From contig NZ_CP014517.1 in the NCBI RefSeq assembly GCF_001577265.1, forward strand, positions 2,161,001 through 2,225,000: a stretch of 64,000 nt of DNA, in the 5' to 3' direction. The notes beneath the pieces were generated by a model. That model worked only from the letters and a program-made list of their open reading frames with translations. It ran no database searches and had not been told where the DNA came from. Below are positions 9,217 through 18,262 of this stretch, piece after piece. Numbering within the stretch: the stretch's first letter is position 1; each line of letters opens with the position of its first letter. The position numbers and the translations under genes were made by a program. Source of the stretch: Variovorax sp. PAMC 28711 (lineage in GTDB: Bacteria; Pseudomonadota; Gammaproteobacteria; Burkholderiales; Burkholderiaceae_C).

Positions 9217-10275
9217 ATGGCCCTGATGGATTTCATCAAGAAACAGTTCATCGACATCATCCAGTGGACCGAGAGCGGCGATGGCACGCTGGCCTGGCGT
9301 TTCCCGATGGCCGAGATGGAAATCCAGAACGGCGCCTCGCTGACCGTGCGCGAATCGCAGGTCGCGGTGTTCGTGAACGAGGGCCAGGTCGCCGACGTGT
9401 TCGGCCCCGGCATGTACAAGCTCACCACCCAGACGCTGCCGGTACTCACGTACCTGAAGAACTGGGACAAGCTTTTCGAGTCCCCGTTCAAGACCGACGT
9501 CTATTTCTTCAGCACGCGCCAGCAGATCGACCAGAAGTGGGGCACGCCCCAGCCGATCACCATCCGCGACAAGGACTTCGGTGCCGTGCGCCTGCGCGCT
9601 TTCGGCAACTACAGCTTCCGCATCGGCGATGCCAAGCGGTTCCACACCGAGATTTCCGGCACGCGCGACATCTACAGCGTGGCCGACCTCGACGGTCAGC
9701 TGCGCGGCCTCGTGCTGCAGAACATCAGCAACGCGATCGCTGCGAGCGGCGTGCCTTTTCTCGACCTCGCGGCCAATCAGATCCAGTTCGCGACCGCGCT
9801 CGCGGCCCAGCTCGTGCCCGAGTTCGAGAAGATCGGCATCAAGCTCGAGAACATCACGGTGCAGAACGTCTCGCTGCCCGAAGAGCTGCAGAAGATCCTC
9901 GACCAGAAGATCGGCATGGGCATGGTCGGCAACGACATGGGCAAGTTCATGCAGTACCAGACGGCGCAGGCGATTCCCAAGTTTGCCGAAGGCTCCGGCA
10001 ACGGTGGCGGCGGCATTGCAGGCGACGCGATGGGCCTGGGCGCCGGCGTCGCGCTCGGCCAGGTGCTGGCGCAAAACCTCTCGCAAGGCCTGAACCCGAA
10101 CAACAACGTCGGCGCTGCCGCCGCCGCCGCAGCGAGCGCGCCGGTAGTGGCCGTGGTGAGTGCGGCCGATGTGATGACCACGCTGGAGAAACTCGGCGAG
10201 CTCAAGACCAAGGGCATCCTCACGCAGGAAGAATTCGACGCCAAGAAGGCGGACCTGCTCAAGAAGCTGGTGTGA
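9217..10275 (+). CDS. SPFH-domain protein with C-terminal SHOCT motif
   Basis: 352 residues with a good ribosome-binding site (GAGGAG, 7 bases upstream). An SPFH/band-7 domain of the virion-core/YdjI-like branch fills residues about 25-240 (LTVRESQVAVFVNEGQVADVF at the start, ENITVQNVSLPEELQKIL near the end). A Gly/Ala-rich linker follows (GNGGGGIAGDAMGLGAGVALG, then poly-Ala), and a SHOCT motif ends the protein (LGELKTKGILTQEEFDAKK). SPFH proteins oligomerise at membranes and scaffold other proteins; SHOCT is a short oligomerisation motif. It is the first gene of a tightly spaced membrane and polyamine cluster, 21 bases before the zinc-ribbon gene. The precise function is unknown. Confidence 0.85.
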   Translation: MALMDFIKKQFIDIIQWTESGDGTLAWRFPMAEMEIQNGASLTVRESQVAVFVNEGQVADVFGPGMYKLTTQTLPVLTYLKNWDKLFESPFKTDVYFFSTRQQIDQKWGTPQPITIRDKDFGAVRLRAFGNYSFRIGDAKRFHTEISGTRDIYSVADLDGQLRGLVLQNISNAIAASGVPFLDLAANQIQFATALAAQLVPEFEKIGIKLENITVQNVSLPEELQKILDQKIGMGMVGNDMGKFMQYQTAQAIPKFAEGSGNGGGGIAGDAMGLGAGVALGQVLAQNLSQGLNPNNNVGAAAAAAASAPVVAVVSAADVMTTLEKLGELKTKGILTQEEFDAKKADLLKKLV

Positions 10276-10296
10276 CCGGCAGCGTTTCCAGTCGCC

Positions 10297-11775
10297 ATGG
10301 CTGAGGAAAGCCAGCGCGCCTACCGTGCGCCGTGTCCGGGGTGCGGCGCGCCTGTCGAATTCCGCTCGGCGCAGTCGACGTTCGCGGTCTGCCCGTATTG
10401 CCAGAGCACGGTGGTGCGCCAGGGCGAGACGCTGGCGCGCATCGGCAAGATGGCCGAGCTGTTCGACGACTTCAGTCCGCTGCAACTTTTCGCGGCTGGC
10501 CGCCTCCAGGACAAGCCTTTCACGCTGGTCGGCCGGCTGCAGTACGCCTACGACGGCGGGCGCTGGACCGAGTGGATCGCGCAGCTCGATGGCGAACGTA
10601 CCGGCACGTTGAGCGAGGACAACGGCGCCTTCGTCTTCTCGCTGCCGCTCGAACTTCAGCAACCCGCGCCGCCGGCCGGCGACCTGCGCGTCGGCGCCAC
10701 CACGGCGATCAACGGCCAGGCCTACACGGTCGCGTCCAACGAGCAGGTGGCGCTGGTGTCGGCGCAAGGCGAACTGCCGCGCCTGCCCGAGCTCGGCCGC
10801 AAGTTCTCCGTGGTCGAGCTGCGCAGCGACAAGGGCCAGGTCCTCAGCCTCGACTACGACACCGCCCCGCCGACTGCGAGCCTGGGCCGATCAGTGCAGC
10901 TCGACGACCTGAAGCTCACAGGCTTGCGCGACGCATCGGTCAAGGACGAGAAGGGCCGCGGCTTCGCTTGCCCGAACTGCGGTGCGCCGGTCACGGTCAA
11001 CTTCGCGGACAGCAAGACCATCACCTGCAGGTCATGCAACAGCATCATCGATTTGTCGCAAGGCATCGGCGGGCAACTGAAGCATGCGGAGCAGGACGAC
11101 CCGGTGCGCCCGCTGATCCCGCTCGGCAGCCTCGGGCAGTTGCAGGGCGTGCAGTGGCAGGTGGTCGGCGTCCAGCACCGCATGGGTGTGGAGCCCGGCG
11201 ACGACGAGCACTTCGGCTGGGACGAGTACCTGCTCTACAACCAGAAGCGAGGCTTCAGTTTTCTGGTCGATGCGACCGATGGCTGGAGCATGGTCAAGCC
11301 CACGACCGGTGCGCCGAACGCGTCGGAAGGTGCGCAGACCGCGACCTACCTCGGCAAGACCTTCCGCCAGCAATACGCCTACAACGCCGAGACGACCTAC
11401 GTGGCCGGCGAGTTCTACTGGAAGGTGGAGCGCGGACAGAAGACCTTCAACCGCGACTACGCGAGCGGCGACGCGCTGCTGTCGATGGAGCGGTCGGCCA
11501 ACGAGCTCTCCTGGTCGTCGGGCAGCAAGATCGACAGCGCCACGGTGGCCACTGCGTTCAAGCTGGACGCGAAGAAGGACATGTTCAAGCGCAGCGATGC
11601 CGCGCCATTGAGTGCCGCATCGAGCCTGGGCTGCGGCACCATCGTGCTCATCGGCGTGGTGATCATCGTGCTGCTGATCATCCTCAGTACGTGCAGCAGT
11701 ACGTCAGGTGGCGGCGGCTCGCGCAGTTCGGGCGGCTCCTACGGCGGCTTTTCGAGTGGCGGTGGCCACAAATGA
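10297..11775 (+). CDS. Zinc-ribbon DUF4178 membrane-anchored protein
   Basis: 492 residues. A CxxC...CxxC zinc ribbon opens the protein (C13, C16, C32, C35) and a second ribbon lies in the middle (C225, C228, C244, C247). Between and after these are two beta-rich segments typical of DUF4178, each with the FTLVGRLQYAYDGGRWTEW or GVQWQVVGVQHRM type of core. A single transmembrane helix (about residues 447-465, IVLIGVVIIVLLIILS) and a Gly/Ser tail close it. It probably sits under the inner membrane, held by the C-terminal helix. DUF4178 genes recur beside DUF350 and spermidine-synthase-like genes in many bacteria, as here. No enzymatic activity is known. Confidence 0.8.
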   Translation: MAEESQRAYRAPCPGCGAPVEFRSAQSTFAVCPYCQSTVVRQGETLARIGKMAELFDDFSPLQLFAAGRLQDKPFTLVGRLQYAYDGGRWTEWIAQLDGERTGTLSEDNGAFVFSLPLELQQPAPPAGDLRVGATTAINGQAYTVASNEQVALVSAQGELPRLPELGRKFSVVELRSDKGQVLSLDYDTAPPTASLGRSVQLDDLKLTGLRDASVKDEKGRGFACPNCGAPVTVNFADSKTITCRSCNSIIDLSQGIGGQLKHAEQDDPVRPLIPLGSLGQLQGVQWQVVGVQHRMGVEPGDDEHFGWDEYLLYNQKRGFSFLVDATDGWSMVKPTTGAPNASEGAQTATYLGKTFRQQYAYNAETTYVAGEFYWKVERGQKTFNRDYASGDALLSMERSANELSWSSGSKIDSATVATAFKLDAKKDMFKRSDAAPLSAASSLGCGTIVLIGVVIIVLLIILSTCSSTSGGGGSRSSGGSYGGFSSGGGHK

Positions 11776-11802
11776 CACCCATTTTTTCCGGAGGTCCTCA
11801 TC

Positions 11803-12021
11803 ATGGGATTTGAATATCTGAAGCCGGGCGTGATCCTGTCGTCGCTGGTCTTCGCGTTGATCGGCGTGCTGATCTTCTGGCTGTGCTTCCTCATCATCGA
11901 CAAGATCACGCCGTACGATCTCTGGAGCGAGATCGTCGAGAAGCAGAACGTGGCGCTCGCGCTGGTCGTGGCCGCGATGAGCCTCGGCATCTGCATCATC
12001 GTGGCGGCCGCCATCCATTGA
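11803..12021 (+). CDS. DUF350 (YjfL-type) small membrane protein
   Basis: 72 residues preceded by GGAGG about 9 bases upstream. Two hydrophobic helices (about 12-32 and 50-70) flank the conserved loop DKITPYDLWSEIVEKQN, the hallmark of one DUF350 unit; many relatives carry two or more units, so this is a minimal version. It starts 27 bases after the DUF4178 gene and ends 14 bases before the SpeE-like gene. DUF350 proteins recur with polyamine or glutathionylspermidine-type ligase genes (for example yjfL near yjfC in E. coli). Function unknown. Confidence 0.8.
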   Translation: MGFEYLKPGVILSSLVFALIGVLIFWLCFLIIDKITPYDLWSEIVEKQNVALALVVAAMSLGICIIVAAAIH

Positions 12022-12035
12022 GCGGCGGCGGCGTC

Positions 12036-13571
12036 GTGAGCGGGTCGCGGCGACCCGGCCCGCAACCCGTCGAGATCGCGCTGCTCGCCAGCGTCTTCGT
12101 CGTCGCGGCCTGCGGCCTGGTGTACGAGCTGAGCGCAGCGGCGCTCAGCTCGTACCTGCTCGGCGACTCGGTGCTGCAGTTCAGCACCATCATCGGTACC
12201 TATCTCTTCGCCATGGGCGTGGGCTCGTGGCTCTCGCGCTATTTCGAGCGGCAGTTGCCCGCGCACTTCCTGCGCATCGAACTGATGGTCGCGCTGGTCG
12301 GTGGGGCGCTGCCGGCGCTGCTCTTTATCGCCAACGCCTACCTGCCCGGTGCATTCAGGCTGCTGCTCTACGGACTCGTGATGGTGGTCGGCACGCTGGT
12401 CGGGCTGGAGATTCCGCTGGTCATGCGCATCCTCAAGCGCAACGTGGTGCTGAAGGACCTGGTGTCGCAGGTGCTTACCTTCGACTACCTCGGTGCGCTC
12501 GCGGTGTCGGTCGCGTTTCCGCTCATCCTGGTGCCGCAGCTCGGCATGATCCGCACGGGCCTGCTCTTCGGCTTCATGAACGCGGCGGTGGCGGTGTGGG
12601 CGCTCTGGCTGTTCCGCCACGAGTTGCGTCGCTTCGGCGCGCATGCGCTGGCCTGTGGGCTGGCGCTCGCGGCACTGGCCACGGCCTTCGTTTTCGCCAA
12701 CCACATCACCACATTGGCCGAAGACAAGTTCTATCAGGACCGCATCGTCTTCAGCGCGACCTCGCCGTATCAACGCATCGTCGTCACGCGCGGACTGCTC
12801 GGGCATCGCCTGTTCCTGAACGGCAACCTGCAGTTCGCCGAGCGCGACGAGTACCGCTATCACGAGGCGCTCGTGCATCCGGTGATGGCGGCGCAGGGCG
12901 CGCCGAAAAAGGTCGCGGTGCTGGGCGGCGGCGACGGCATGGCGGTGCGTGAAATCCTGAAGTACCCGTCTGTGGAGTCGATCACGCTGGTTGAGCTCGA
13001 CCCGAACATGACGACGCTTTTTTCCGACCACGAAACGCTGGCAGCGTTGAACGGCGGAGCGCTCAAATCGCCGAAGGTGAAGATCGTCAACACCGATGCG
13101 TTTCAGTGGCTGCAGCAACCGGGCGAGGTGTTCGATGTGATCGTCGTGGACTTCCCCGACCCCACCAATTTCGCGATCGGCAAGCTCTACACGAACAGCT
13201 TCTACGCGCTGCTCGACAAGCGGTTGAGCGCGAGTGGCTATGCCGTGATCCAGACCACGTCGCCGCTGGTCGCGCGCAAGAGCTTCTGGACCGTGGCGAC
13301 GACGATCGAATCGGTCGGCCTCGTCGCGACGCCCTATCACGCGCATGTGCCGAGCTTCGGCGAATGGGGCTACATCGTCGCGAGCCGGCGGCCGTTCCGC
13401 CTGTCCGATGCGTTGCCCGATGGCTTGCGCTTTCTGACGGTGCAAACGCTGCCGCTGCTGTTCGACTTCCCGAAGGACATGGCGCGTGTGCCGACCGAGG
13501 TGAACCGCCTGTCGAACCAGACCCTGGTCACCACGTACGAGCAGGAGTGGGGCAAGGTGGCCGCGCATTGA
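12036..13571 (+). CDS. Membrane-embedded spermidine-synthase-like aminopropyltransferase
   Basis: 511 residues if GTG 12036 is used (a TTG at 12018 would add six). Seven hydrophobic segments fill about residues 8-235. A cytosolic domain with the spermidine synthase fold follows: the nucleotide loop VLGGGDGMAVREILK, then VELDPNMT, and the acidic active-site stretch VVDFPDPTNFAIGKLYTNSFY. Aminopropyltransferases move the aminopropyl group of decarboxylated S-adenosylmethionine to a diamine; speD, which makes that donor, lies at 18.3-18.6 kb. The membrane fusion suggests the product is used at or across the inner membrane. Its stop overlaps the TTG start of the next gene. The true amine acceptor is unknown. 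Confidence 0.85.
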   Translation: MSGSRRPGPQPVEIALLASVFVVAACGLVYELSAAALSSYLLGDSVLQFSTIIGTYLFAMGVGSWLSRYFERQLPAHFLRIELMVALVGGALPALLFIANAYLPGAFRLLLYGLVMVVGTLVGLEIPLVMRILKRNVVLKDLVSQVLTFDYLGALAVSVAFPLILVPQLGMIRTGLLFGFMNAAVAVWALWLFRHELRRFGAHALACGLALAALATAFVFANHITTLAEDKFYQDRIVFSATSPYQRIVVTRGLLGHRLFLNGNLQFAERDEYRYHEALVHPVMAAQGAPKKVAVLGGGDGMAVREILKYPSVESITLVELDPNMTTLFSDHETLAALNGGALKSPKVKIVNTDAFQWLQQPGEVFDVIVVDFPDPTNFAIGKLYTNSFYALLDKRLSASGYAVIQTTSPLVARKSFWTVATTIESVGLVATPYHAHVPSFGEWGYIVASRRPFRLSDALPDGLRFLTVQTLPLLFDFPKDMARVPTEVNRLSNQTLVTTYEQEWGKVAAH

Positions 13572-15154
13572 AGCGGCGCGATTTCCTCGCCGTCACCGCG
13601 GGCACGTTGGCGCTGGCCGGTTGTGAAGCACCCGCGCCGATCGAAGGCGGATTCACCGGCATCGATCTCGCACGCGGGCACGCGCTGCGCGACCGCACGC
13701 TGCGCGGCGCAGCACCCGATACCGTGCGCCGCACGCGCGTCGTCGTCGCTGGCGGCGGCGTCGCCGGGCTCGCGGCGGCCCGTGCGCTGCGGCTGGCGGG
13801 GGTCGAGGATTTCGTGCTCCTCGAACTGGAGGACACGGCCGGCGGCAACAGCCGGGGCGGCAGCGTCGCTGGCATCGCCTGTCCGCTCGGCGCGCACTAC
13901 TTGCCGGTCCCGGGCGACGAGGCGAGCGAGGTGCAGGATCTGCTCGAAGAACTCGGCTTGCGTCGTCGCGTCGCCGGCCGTTGGGAATACGACGAGCGCC
14001 ACCTGTGCCACAGCCCGCAGGAGCGCATTTTCTTTCGCGGCGAATGGCAGGACGGCTTGCTGCCGGTGCAGGGCGTCGATCCGTCGACGCTCGCGCAGTA
14101 CCGGCTGTTCGCGCGCCGCGTCGAGACGCTGCAGCGCGAGGCCCACTTCCAGATCCCGATGGCCAAGCTCGCCCCGACGCCCGCACTGCTCGCGCTCGAT
14201 GCGCTGACCTTCGACGCGTGGCTCGCGCGTGAAGGCCTCGACGATCCGCATCTGCGCTGGTACCTCGACTACTGCTGCCGTGACGACTACGGCGCCGGCC
14301 TCGCGCACGTCTCGGCCTGGGCCGGCATCCACTACTTCGCCAGCCGGCACGGTTTTCATGCGCCCGGCGATGACAACGCCGAGCGCGATTCGGTCCTTAC
14401 CTGGCCCGAAGGCAATGGCTGGCTCACGCGCCAGCTGGCCGAGCCGCTGGGCGATCGGTTGAAGCGCGCACACGCGGTGACGCGCATCGCCGAAAGCCGC
14501 ACCGGCATCGAGGTCGACGCATTCGATGTCGCCACCCAGACGACGGTGCGCTGGCAGGCCGAGCGCTGCATCGTCGCGCTGCCGGTCTTCATCGCCGCGC
14601 GCGTGATCGAGAACCCGCCCGAGGTGTTGCGTCATGCGGCCGCGCACCTGCGCTACGCGCCCTGGCTGGTCGCCAACGTGCACATCCGCGCGCCGCTGGC
14701 CGACAACGCGCATGGCGCCGCGCGGAGCTGGGACAACGTCGTCTACGGCACGCGCGGCCTGGGCTACGTCGATGCGCGTCACCAGACGCTTGACCCGACG
14801 CCGGCCGCCACGGTGCTGAGCTGGTACCGGCCGCTCGGCCCCAGTACGTACGACATGGGCGACGGCCGACGCCAGTTGCTCGAGCGGCCGTGGGCGGGTT
14901 GGCGCGACGAGCTGCTGGCCGAGCTGTCGGTGCCGCATCCGGAATTGCCGGCACTCGCAACGCGCGTCGACATCACGCGCTACGGCCACGCGATGGCGAT
15001 GCCCGCGCCGGGGCTTCTGCGCCAACTCGGATCACAGCCGGCGCCGGCGACCGTGGCTGCCGGAAGGCTGGCTTTCGCGCATGCAGACTGGTCGGGCTAT
15101 TCGGTCTTCGAAGAGGCGTTCACGCGCGGGCATCTCGCAGGCTCGATCACCTGA
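13568..15154 (+). CDS. Tat-type FAD-dependent amine-oxidase-like protein
   Basis: 528 residues from TTG 13568, which overlaps the SpeE-like stop (TTGA). The N terminus KRRDFLAVTAGTLALAGCEA combines a twin-Arg motif with a lipobox-like AGC, so it is probably exported folded and may be lipid-anchored. A Rossmann FAD motif follows (VVVAGGGVAGLAAARAL, then LELEDTAGGNSRGG), as in the flavin amine oxidase/protoporphyrinogen oxidase superfamily. The rest is consistent with a flavoprotein oxidase (HYLPVPG, WPEGNGWLTRQLAE, FAHADWSGY at the end). Position in a spermidine-synthase cluster suggests oxidation of a polyamine or modified amine in the periplasm, but that is inference. The non-ATG start is supported by the Tat signal beginning exactly there. 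Confidence 0.8.
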   Translation: MKRRDFLAVTAGTLALAGCEAPAPIEGGFTGIDLARGHALRDRTLRGAAPDTVRRTRVVVAGGGVAGLAAARALRLAGVEDFVLLELEDTAGGNSRGGSVAGIACPLGAHYLPVPGDEASEVQDLLEELGLRRRVAGRWEYDERHLCHSPQERIFFRGEWQDGLLPVQGVDPSTLAQYRLFARRVETLQREAHFQIPMAKLAPTPALLALDALTFDAWLAREGLDDPHLRWYLDYCCRDDYGAGLAHVSAWAGIHYFASRHGFHAPGDDNAERDSVLTWPEGNGWLTRQLAEPLGDRLKRAHAVTRIAESRTGIEVDAFDVATQTTVRWQAERCIVALPVFIAARVIENPPEVLRHAAAHLRYAPWLVANVHIRAPLADNAHGAARSWDNVVYGTRGLGYVDARHQTLDPTPAATVLSWYRPLGPSTYDMGDGRRQLLERPWAGWRDELLAELSVPHPELPALATRVDITRYGHAMAMPAPGLLRQLGSQPAPATVAAGRLAFAHADWSGYSVFEEAFTRGHLAGSIT

Positions 15155-15207
15155 GCGTTGACCTGGAAATTCCGATTGGCGCAAAATGCGCCATCAAGGA
15201 GATGTCC

Positions 15208-15579
15208 ATGGCCAATGCCACCCCGTTCTCTTCCGTCAAGTTGCCCGCCGCCCTGGTCGACCAGGCGCGTGACGCAGCGCAACCCATGCGCCGGTCGGTG
15301 GCCAGCCAGATCGAATACTGGGCCACGCTCGGGCGTGCGCTGGAGCATGCCGGCTTGTCGATCCAGGACAGCCGTGCGCTCATCGCGCGCGAAGAAGATG
15401 CGGCTTATCGGCTGGCAGCTTTCGAATCCGACAAGCCGTTGTCGGACGAGCTCGGCGCGTTGCATGGTCACGTGATCGCGCTGGCGCAATCGGGCGCGCT
15501 GGCCGAACGCGCCAAGGCAGCGATCGGCGAGAACCGAAGCCGGGCCACGCCGCGCACCCGCTCGCGCAAGGCCGCCTGA
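15208..15579 (+). CDS. ParD-like antitoxin
   Basis: 123 residues from ATG 15208, which has AAGGAG seven bases upstream; ATG 15202 is too close to that site. The N-terminal part (SVKLPAALVDQARDAAQPMRRSVASQIEYW) matches the ParD-like family: a ribbon-helix-helix region followed by an SxxxQIEYWA helix, then a charged tail ending in Arg/Lys repeats (RATPRTRSRKAA). The gene is followed 18 bases later by a zeta-type ATPase, so it probably neutralises that protein and autoregulates the pair. It also follows the FAD oxidase by only 53 bases on the same strand, so read-through from the polyamine cluster is possible. Confidence 0.75.
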   Translation: MANATPFSSVKLPAALVDQARDAAQPMRRSVASQIEYWATLGRALEHAGLSIQDSRALIAREEDAAYRLAAFESDKPLSDELGALHGHVIALAQSGALAERAKAAIGENRSRATPRTRSRKAA

Positions 15580-15597
15580 GCGTGCAGCGCTGACCGC

Positions 15598-16182
15598 ATG
15601 CCGGTCCTGCACCTCATTGCTGGCCCGAACGGCGCGGGCAAGTCCACGCTGTACCGCTATCTGATCCAGCCGCGCTGTCCGCAACTGACCTTCGTCAACG
15701 CCGACCTGTACGAGCGCGATGCACTGAGCCACATCCGCAACGCGCTGCAGCGCTCCGCGGCGGCCCGTGCCTGGGCCGATGCGCAGCGCGAGGCGCACCT
15801 CGCGCGCGGCGAGTCCTTCGTGAGTGAAACGGTCTTCTCGCACCCGTCGAAACTGACGCTGCTCGACGACGCGGCAGCACGCGGCTTCGAAGTGGCGCTG
15901 TATGTGGTGTGCATCGACGAACCGCGACGGCTGCTCGACCGGGTGCAGCAGCGCGTCCATGAAGGCGGTCACAGCGTGCCCGCCAACAAGGTTCTTGCGC
16001 GCTATCCGCGCACCCTCGAGAACCTGCGTATCGCCGTGCGGCGCGTGCCGCTGGCCATGCTGTTCGACGGCGTCGATGTCGACACCGGAGGGCCGCACCT
16101 CGTGGCCTCGGTCGTCCATGGGACCGTGCAACCGCACGGGCCGTGGTTGCCCGGATGGGCGCACAGAGTGCTGGCGGGCTAG
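15598..16182 (+). CDS. Zeta-toxin-family P-loop kinase
   Basis: 194 residues with Walker A GPNGAGKST at 9-17, an NADLYERDALSH segment that aligns with the NxD motif of zeta toxins, and SETVFSHPSK followed by VVCIDEPRRLLDRVQQRV as in COG4185-type members. Classical zeta toxins phosphorylate UDP-N-acetylglucosamine and block cell-wall synthesis. Whether this shorter relative shares that substrate is unknown. It pairs with the ParD-like gene just upstream. It is convergent with pepP: the two stop codons share the palindrome CTAG at 16179-16182. Confidence 0.75.
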   Translation: MPVLHLIAGPNGAGKSTLYRYLIQPRCPQLTFVNADLYERDALSHIRNALQRSAAARAWADAQREAHLARGESFVSETVFSHPSKLTLLDDAAARGFEVALYVVCIDEPRRLLDRVQQRVHEGGHSVPANKVLARYPRTLENLRIAVRRVPLAMLFDGVDVDTGGPHLVASVVHGTVQPHGPWLPGWAHRVLAG

Positions 16183-17567
16183 GCCCGCATCAACGCCTCG
16201 ATCTCGTCCCCGTTCACCGGCACGCCACGCGACACCAGTTCGCACCCGGTCGCCGTCACGATCGCGTCGTCCTCGATGCGGATACCGATGTGGTGGAAGC
16301 GCTCCGGCACACCCTCGCCGGGCCGCACGTAAATGCCGGGTTCGATGGTCAGCACCATGCCCGGATGCAGGATGCGGCTCGGCCGGTTCTGGATCGTCTC
16401 GCCCGAGAGCGGGTCGCGCCGCTCGCTGATCTCGCCGACCTGCGTGGGCTCGACGTAGCTGCCGCAGTCGTGCACGTCCATGCCGAGCCAGTGGCTGGTG
16501 CGGTGCATGTAGAACGGAAAGTAGGCGCGCTTCTCGATCACGTCGTCGACATTGCCGACCTTGTTGCCATCGAGCAGGCCGACGTCCAGCATGCCTTGCG
16601 AGAGCACGCGCACGGTGGCGTCGTGCGGGTCGTTGAAGCGGTTGCCGGCCTTCGTCGCCGCGACGGCGGCTTCCTGGCTGGCGAGCACCAGGTCGTACAG
16701 CACGCGCTGCGGGCCGGTGAATTGGCCGTTGGCCGGAAAGGTGCGGGTGATGTCGCTGGCGTAGCTGTCGAGCTCGCAGCCGGCGTCGATCAGCACCAGC
16801 TCGCCGGCCCGCACCGGCGCGGCGTCGGCGCGATAGTGCAGTACGCAGGCGTTGGCGCCCGCGGCCACGATCGAGCTGTACGCCGGGTACTGCGAGCCGC
16901 CGAGGCGGAACTCGTGCAGCAGCTCGGCATCGAGGTGGTATTCGCGCACGTCCTTGCCTTCGCGCAGCATGCGTGCGCTGAGCTGCATCGCGCGGATGTG
17001 GGCGCGTGCGCTGATCTCGCCGGCGCGGCGCATCACGTCCTGCTCGTGCGCGTCCTTGATCAATCGCATCTCGTCGAGCGGACCGCAGAGGTCGCGTTGC
17101 TCTTCGGGGCACAGGGCGCCGAAGCGCACGCGCGCGCGCACCGACTGCAGCCAGCCGTCGACGCGGGTTTCCAGCCCCTTGTGCGTCGCAAACGGATACC
17201 AGACCACGGCCTTGTTCTCGAGCAGCTTCGGCAGCTTGCTGTCGAGCAGGTCGACCGACAACGCTTCGTCGACGCCGAGAGTTTCGGGTGCCGCATCGGG
17301 GCCGAGGCGAAAGCCGTCCCAGATCTCGCGCTCCCGGTCTTTCGGCGCGCAGAACACGGTGGCGCGGCCGTCGCCGGCAAGCAGCAACCAGGCGTTCGGC
17401 TCGGTGAAGCCGGTCAGGTAATAGAAGTAGCTGTCGTGCCGAAACAGGAAGTCGGAGTCGCGATTGCGCGGGCGTTCCAGTGCGGTCGGCACGATGGCGA
17501 TGCCGTCGCGGCCCAGTTGCGAGGCGAGGCGCGCACGGCGCGCGGCATAAAGCGAGGTGTTCGTCAT
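16179..17567 (-). CDS. pepP: Xaa-Pro aminopeptidase (aminopeptidase P)
   Basis: Removes an N-terminal residue preceding proline. 462 residues from ATG 17567, whose ATGA overlaps the stop of murU. An aminopeptidase P N-terminal domain ([19 protein letters not shown]) is followed by the pita-bread metallopeptidase domain. Its five metal ligands are visible in [20 protein letters not shown] (two Asp), HWLGMDVHD (His), LTIEPGIYV (Glu) and GIRIEDDA (Glu). It is the last gene of speD-murU-pepP and ends against the zeta-type gene with a shared CTAG stop. Confidence 0.95.
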   Translation of the reverse strand: MTNTSLYAARRARLASQLGRDGIAIVPTALERPRNRDSDFLFRHDSYFYYLTGFTEPNAWLLLAGDGRATVFCAPKDREREIWDGFRLGPDAAPETLGVDEALSVDLLDSKLPKLLENKAVVWYPFATHKGLETRVDGWLQSVRARVRFGALCPEEQRDLCGPLDEMRLIKDAHEQDVMRRAGEISARAHIRAMQLSARMLREGKDVREYHLDAELLHEFRLGGSQYPAYSSIVAAGANACVLHYRADAAPVRAGELVLIDAGCELDSYASDITRTFPANGQFTGPQRVLYDLVLASQEAAVAATKAGNRFNDPHDATVRVLSQGMLDVGLLDGNKVGNVDDVIEKRAYFPFYMHRTSHWLGMDVHDCGSYVEPTQVGEISERRDPLSGETIQNRPSRILHPGMVLTIEPGIYVRPGEGVPERFHHIGIRIEDDAIVTATGCELVSRGVPVNGDEIEALMRA

Positions 17568-18262
17568 GGCGTGTTCAGTTGCTGCAGTCGCTCGGGGGTG
17601 CCGACATCGGTCCATGCGCCGGTGTAGCGCTCGGCGCTCACGAGTTCATTGTCCATCGCGGCACGCAGGATCGGGGCCAGCGGGGCTTTGGCGCCGAAAG
17701 GGTTGCCGGTCGGGAGGGCGCAGTACGGCGGCGCAAAAAGGGCGGCGCGATAGAGGCCGATGGTCGAGAAGGTGAAGCGCTCGCCATCGTTCTGGTTGCG
17801 CGCGAGCCCTTGGGGCGACAGGCCGAAGTCGCCCTTCGGGTTGTGCGCCGGGTTCGGCACCAGCCACAGGTGCGCGAGCTTGTCGCTCGCCACGAAGCGG
17901 TCGACCGCGTGCTGCGTGAAAACGAAATCCGGCGCGAACACGTCGCCCGCCGCCACCCAGAACACATCGCCCAGCACCGGCAGTGCGCGCACGATACCGC
18001 CGGCTGTTTCGAGGGCGCCGCCGAAGTCGCGACCCTCGTGCGACCAGGAAATCGACCGCGCTGCGAAACGATCCGAAATCTGTTCGCCGAGCCAGGCCGT
18101 GTTGACCACCAGATCGGCGAAGCCGCCCGCCGCCAGGGCGTCCAGCGGCCACTGCATCAGCGGCTTGCCGCGCACCGCGAGCAGCGGCTTGGGCGTGGCG
18201 TCGGTCAGTGGGCGCATGCGCTCACCCCGACCGGCGGCGAGGATCATGGCCTTGATCGTCAT
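17564..18262 (-). CDS. murU: MurU-type nucleotidyltransferase
   Basis: 232 residues beginning [20 protein letters not shown], the sugar-nucleotidyltransferase signature, with the [15 protein letters not shown] substrate loop and [11 protein letters not shown] near the C terminus. MurU converts MurNAc-1-phosphate to UDP-MurNAc, the second step after AmgK in the recycling bypass that circumvents fosfomycin-sensitive MurA. The ATG overlaps the speD stop and the stop overlaps the pepP ATG (both ATGA), so the three are coupled. A general hexose-1-phosphate nucleotidyltransferase is the alternative, but amgK elsewhere in the window supports MurU. Confidence 0.85.
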   Translation of the reverse strand: MTIKAMILAAGRGERMRPLTDATPKPLLAVRGKPLMQWPLDALAAGGFADLVVNTAWLGEQISDRFAARSISWSHEGRDFGGALETAGGIVRALPVLGDVFWVAAGDVFAPDFVFTQHAVDRFVASDKLAHLWLVPNPAHNPKGDFGLSPQGLARNQNDGERFTFSTIGLYRAALFAPPYCALPTGNPFGAKAPLAPILRAAMDNELVSAERYTGAWTDVGTPERLQQLNTP

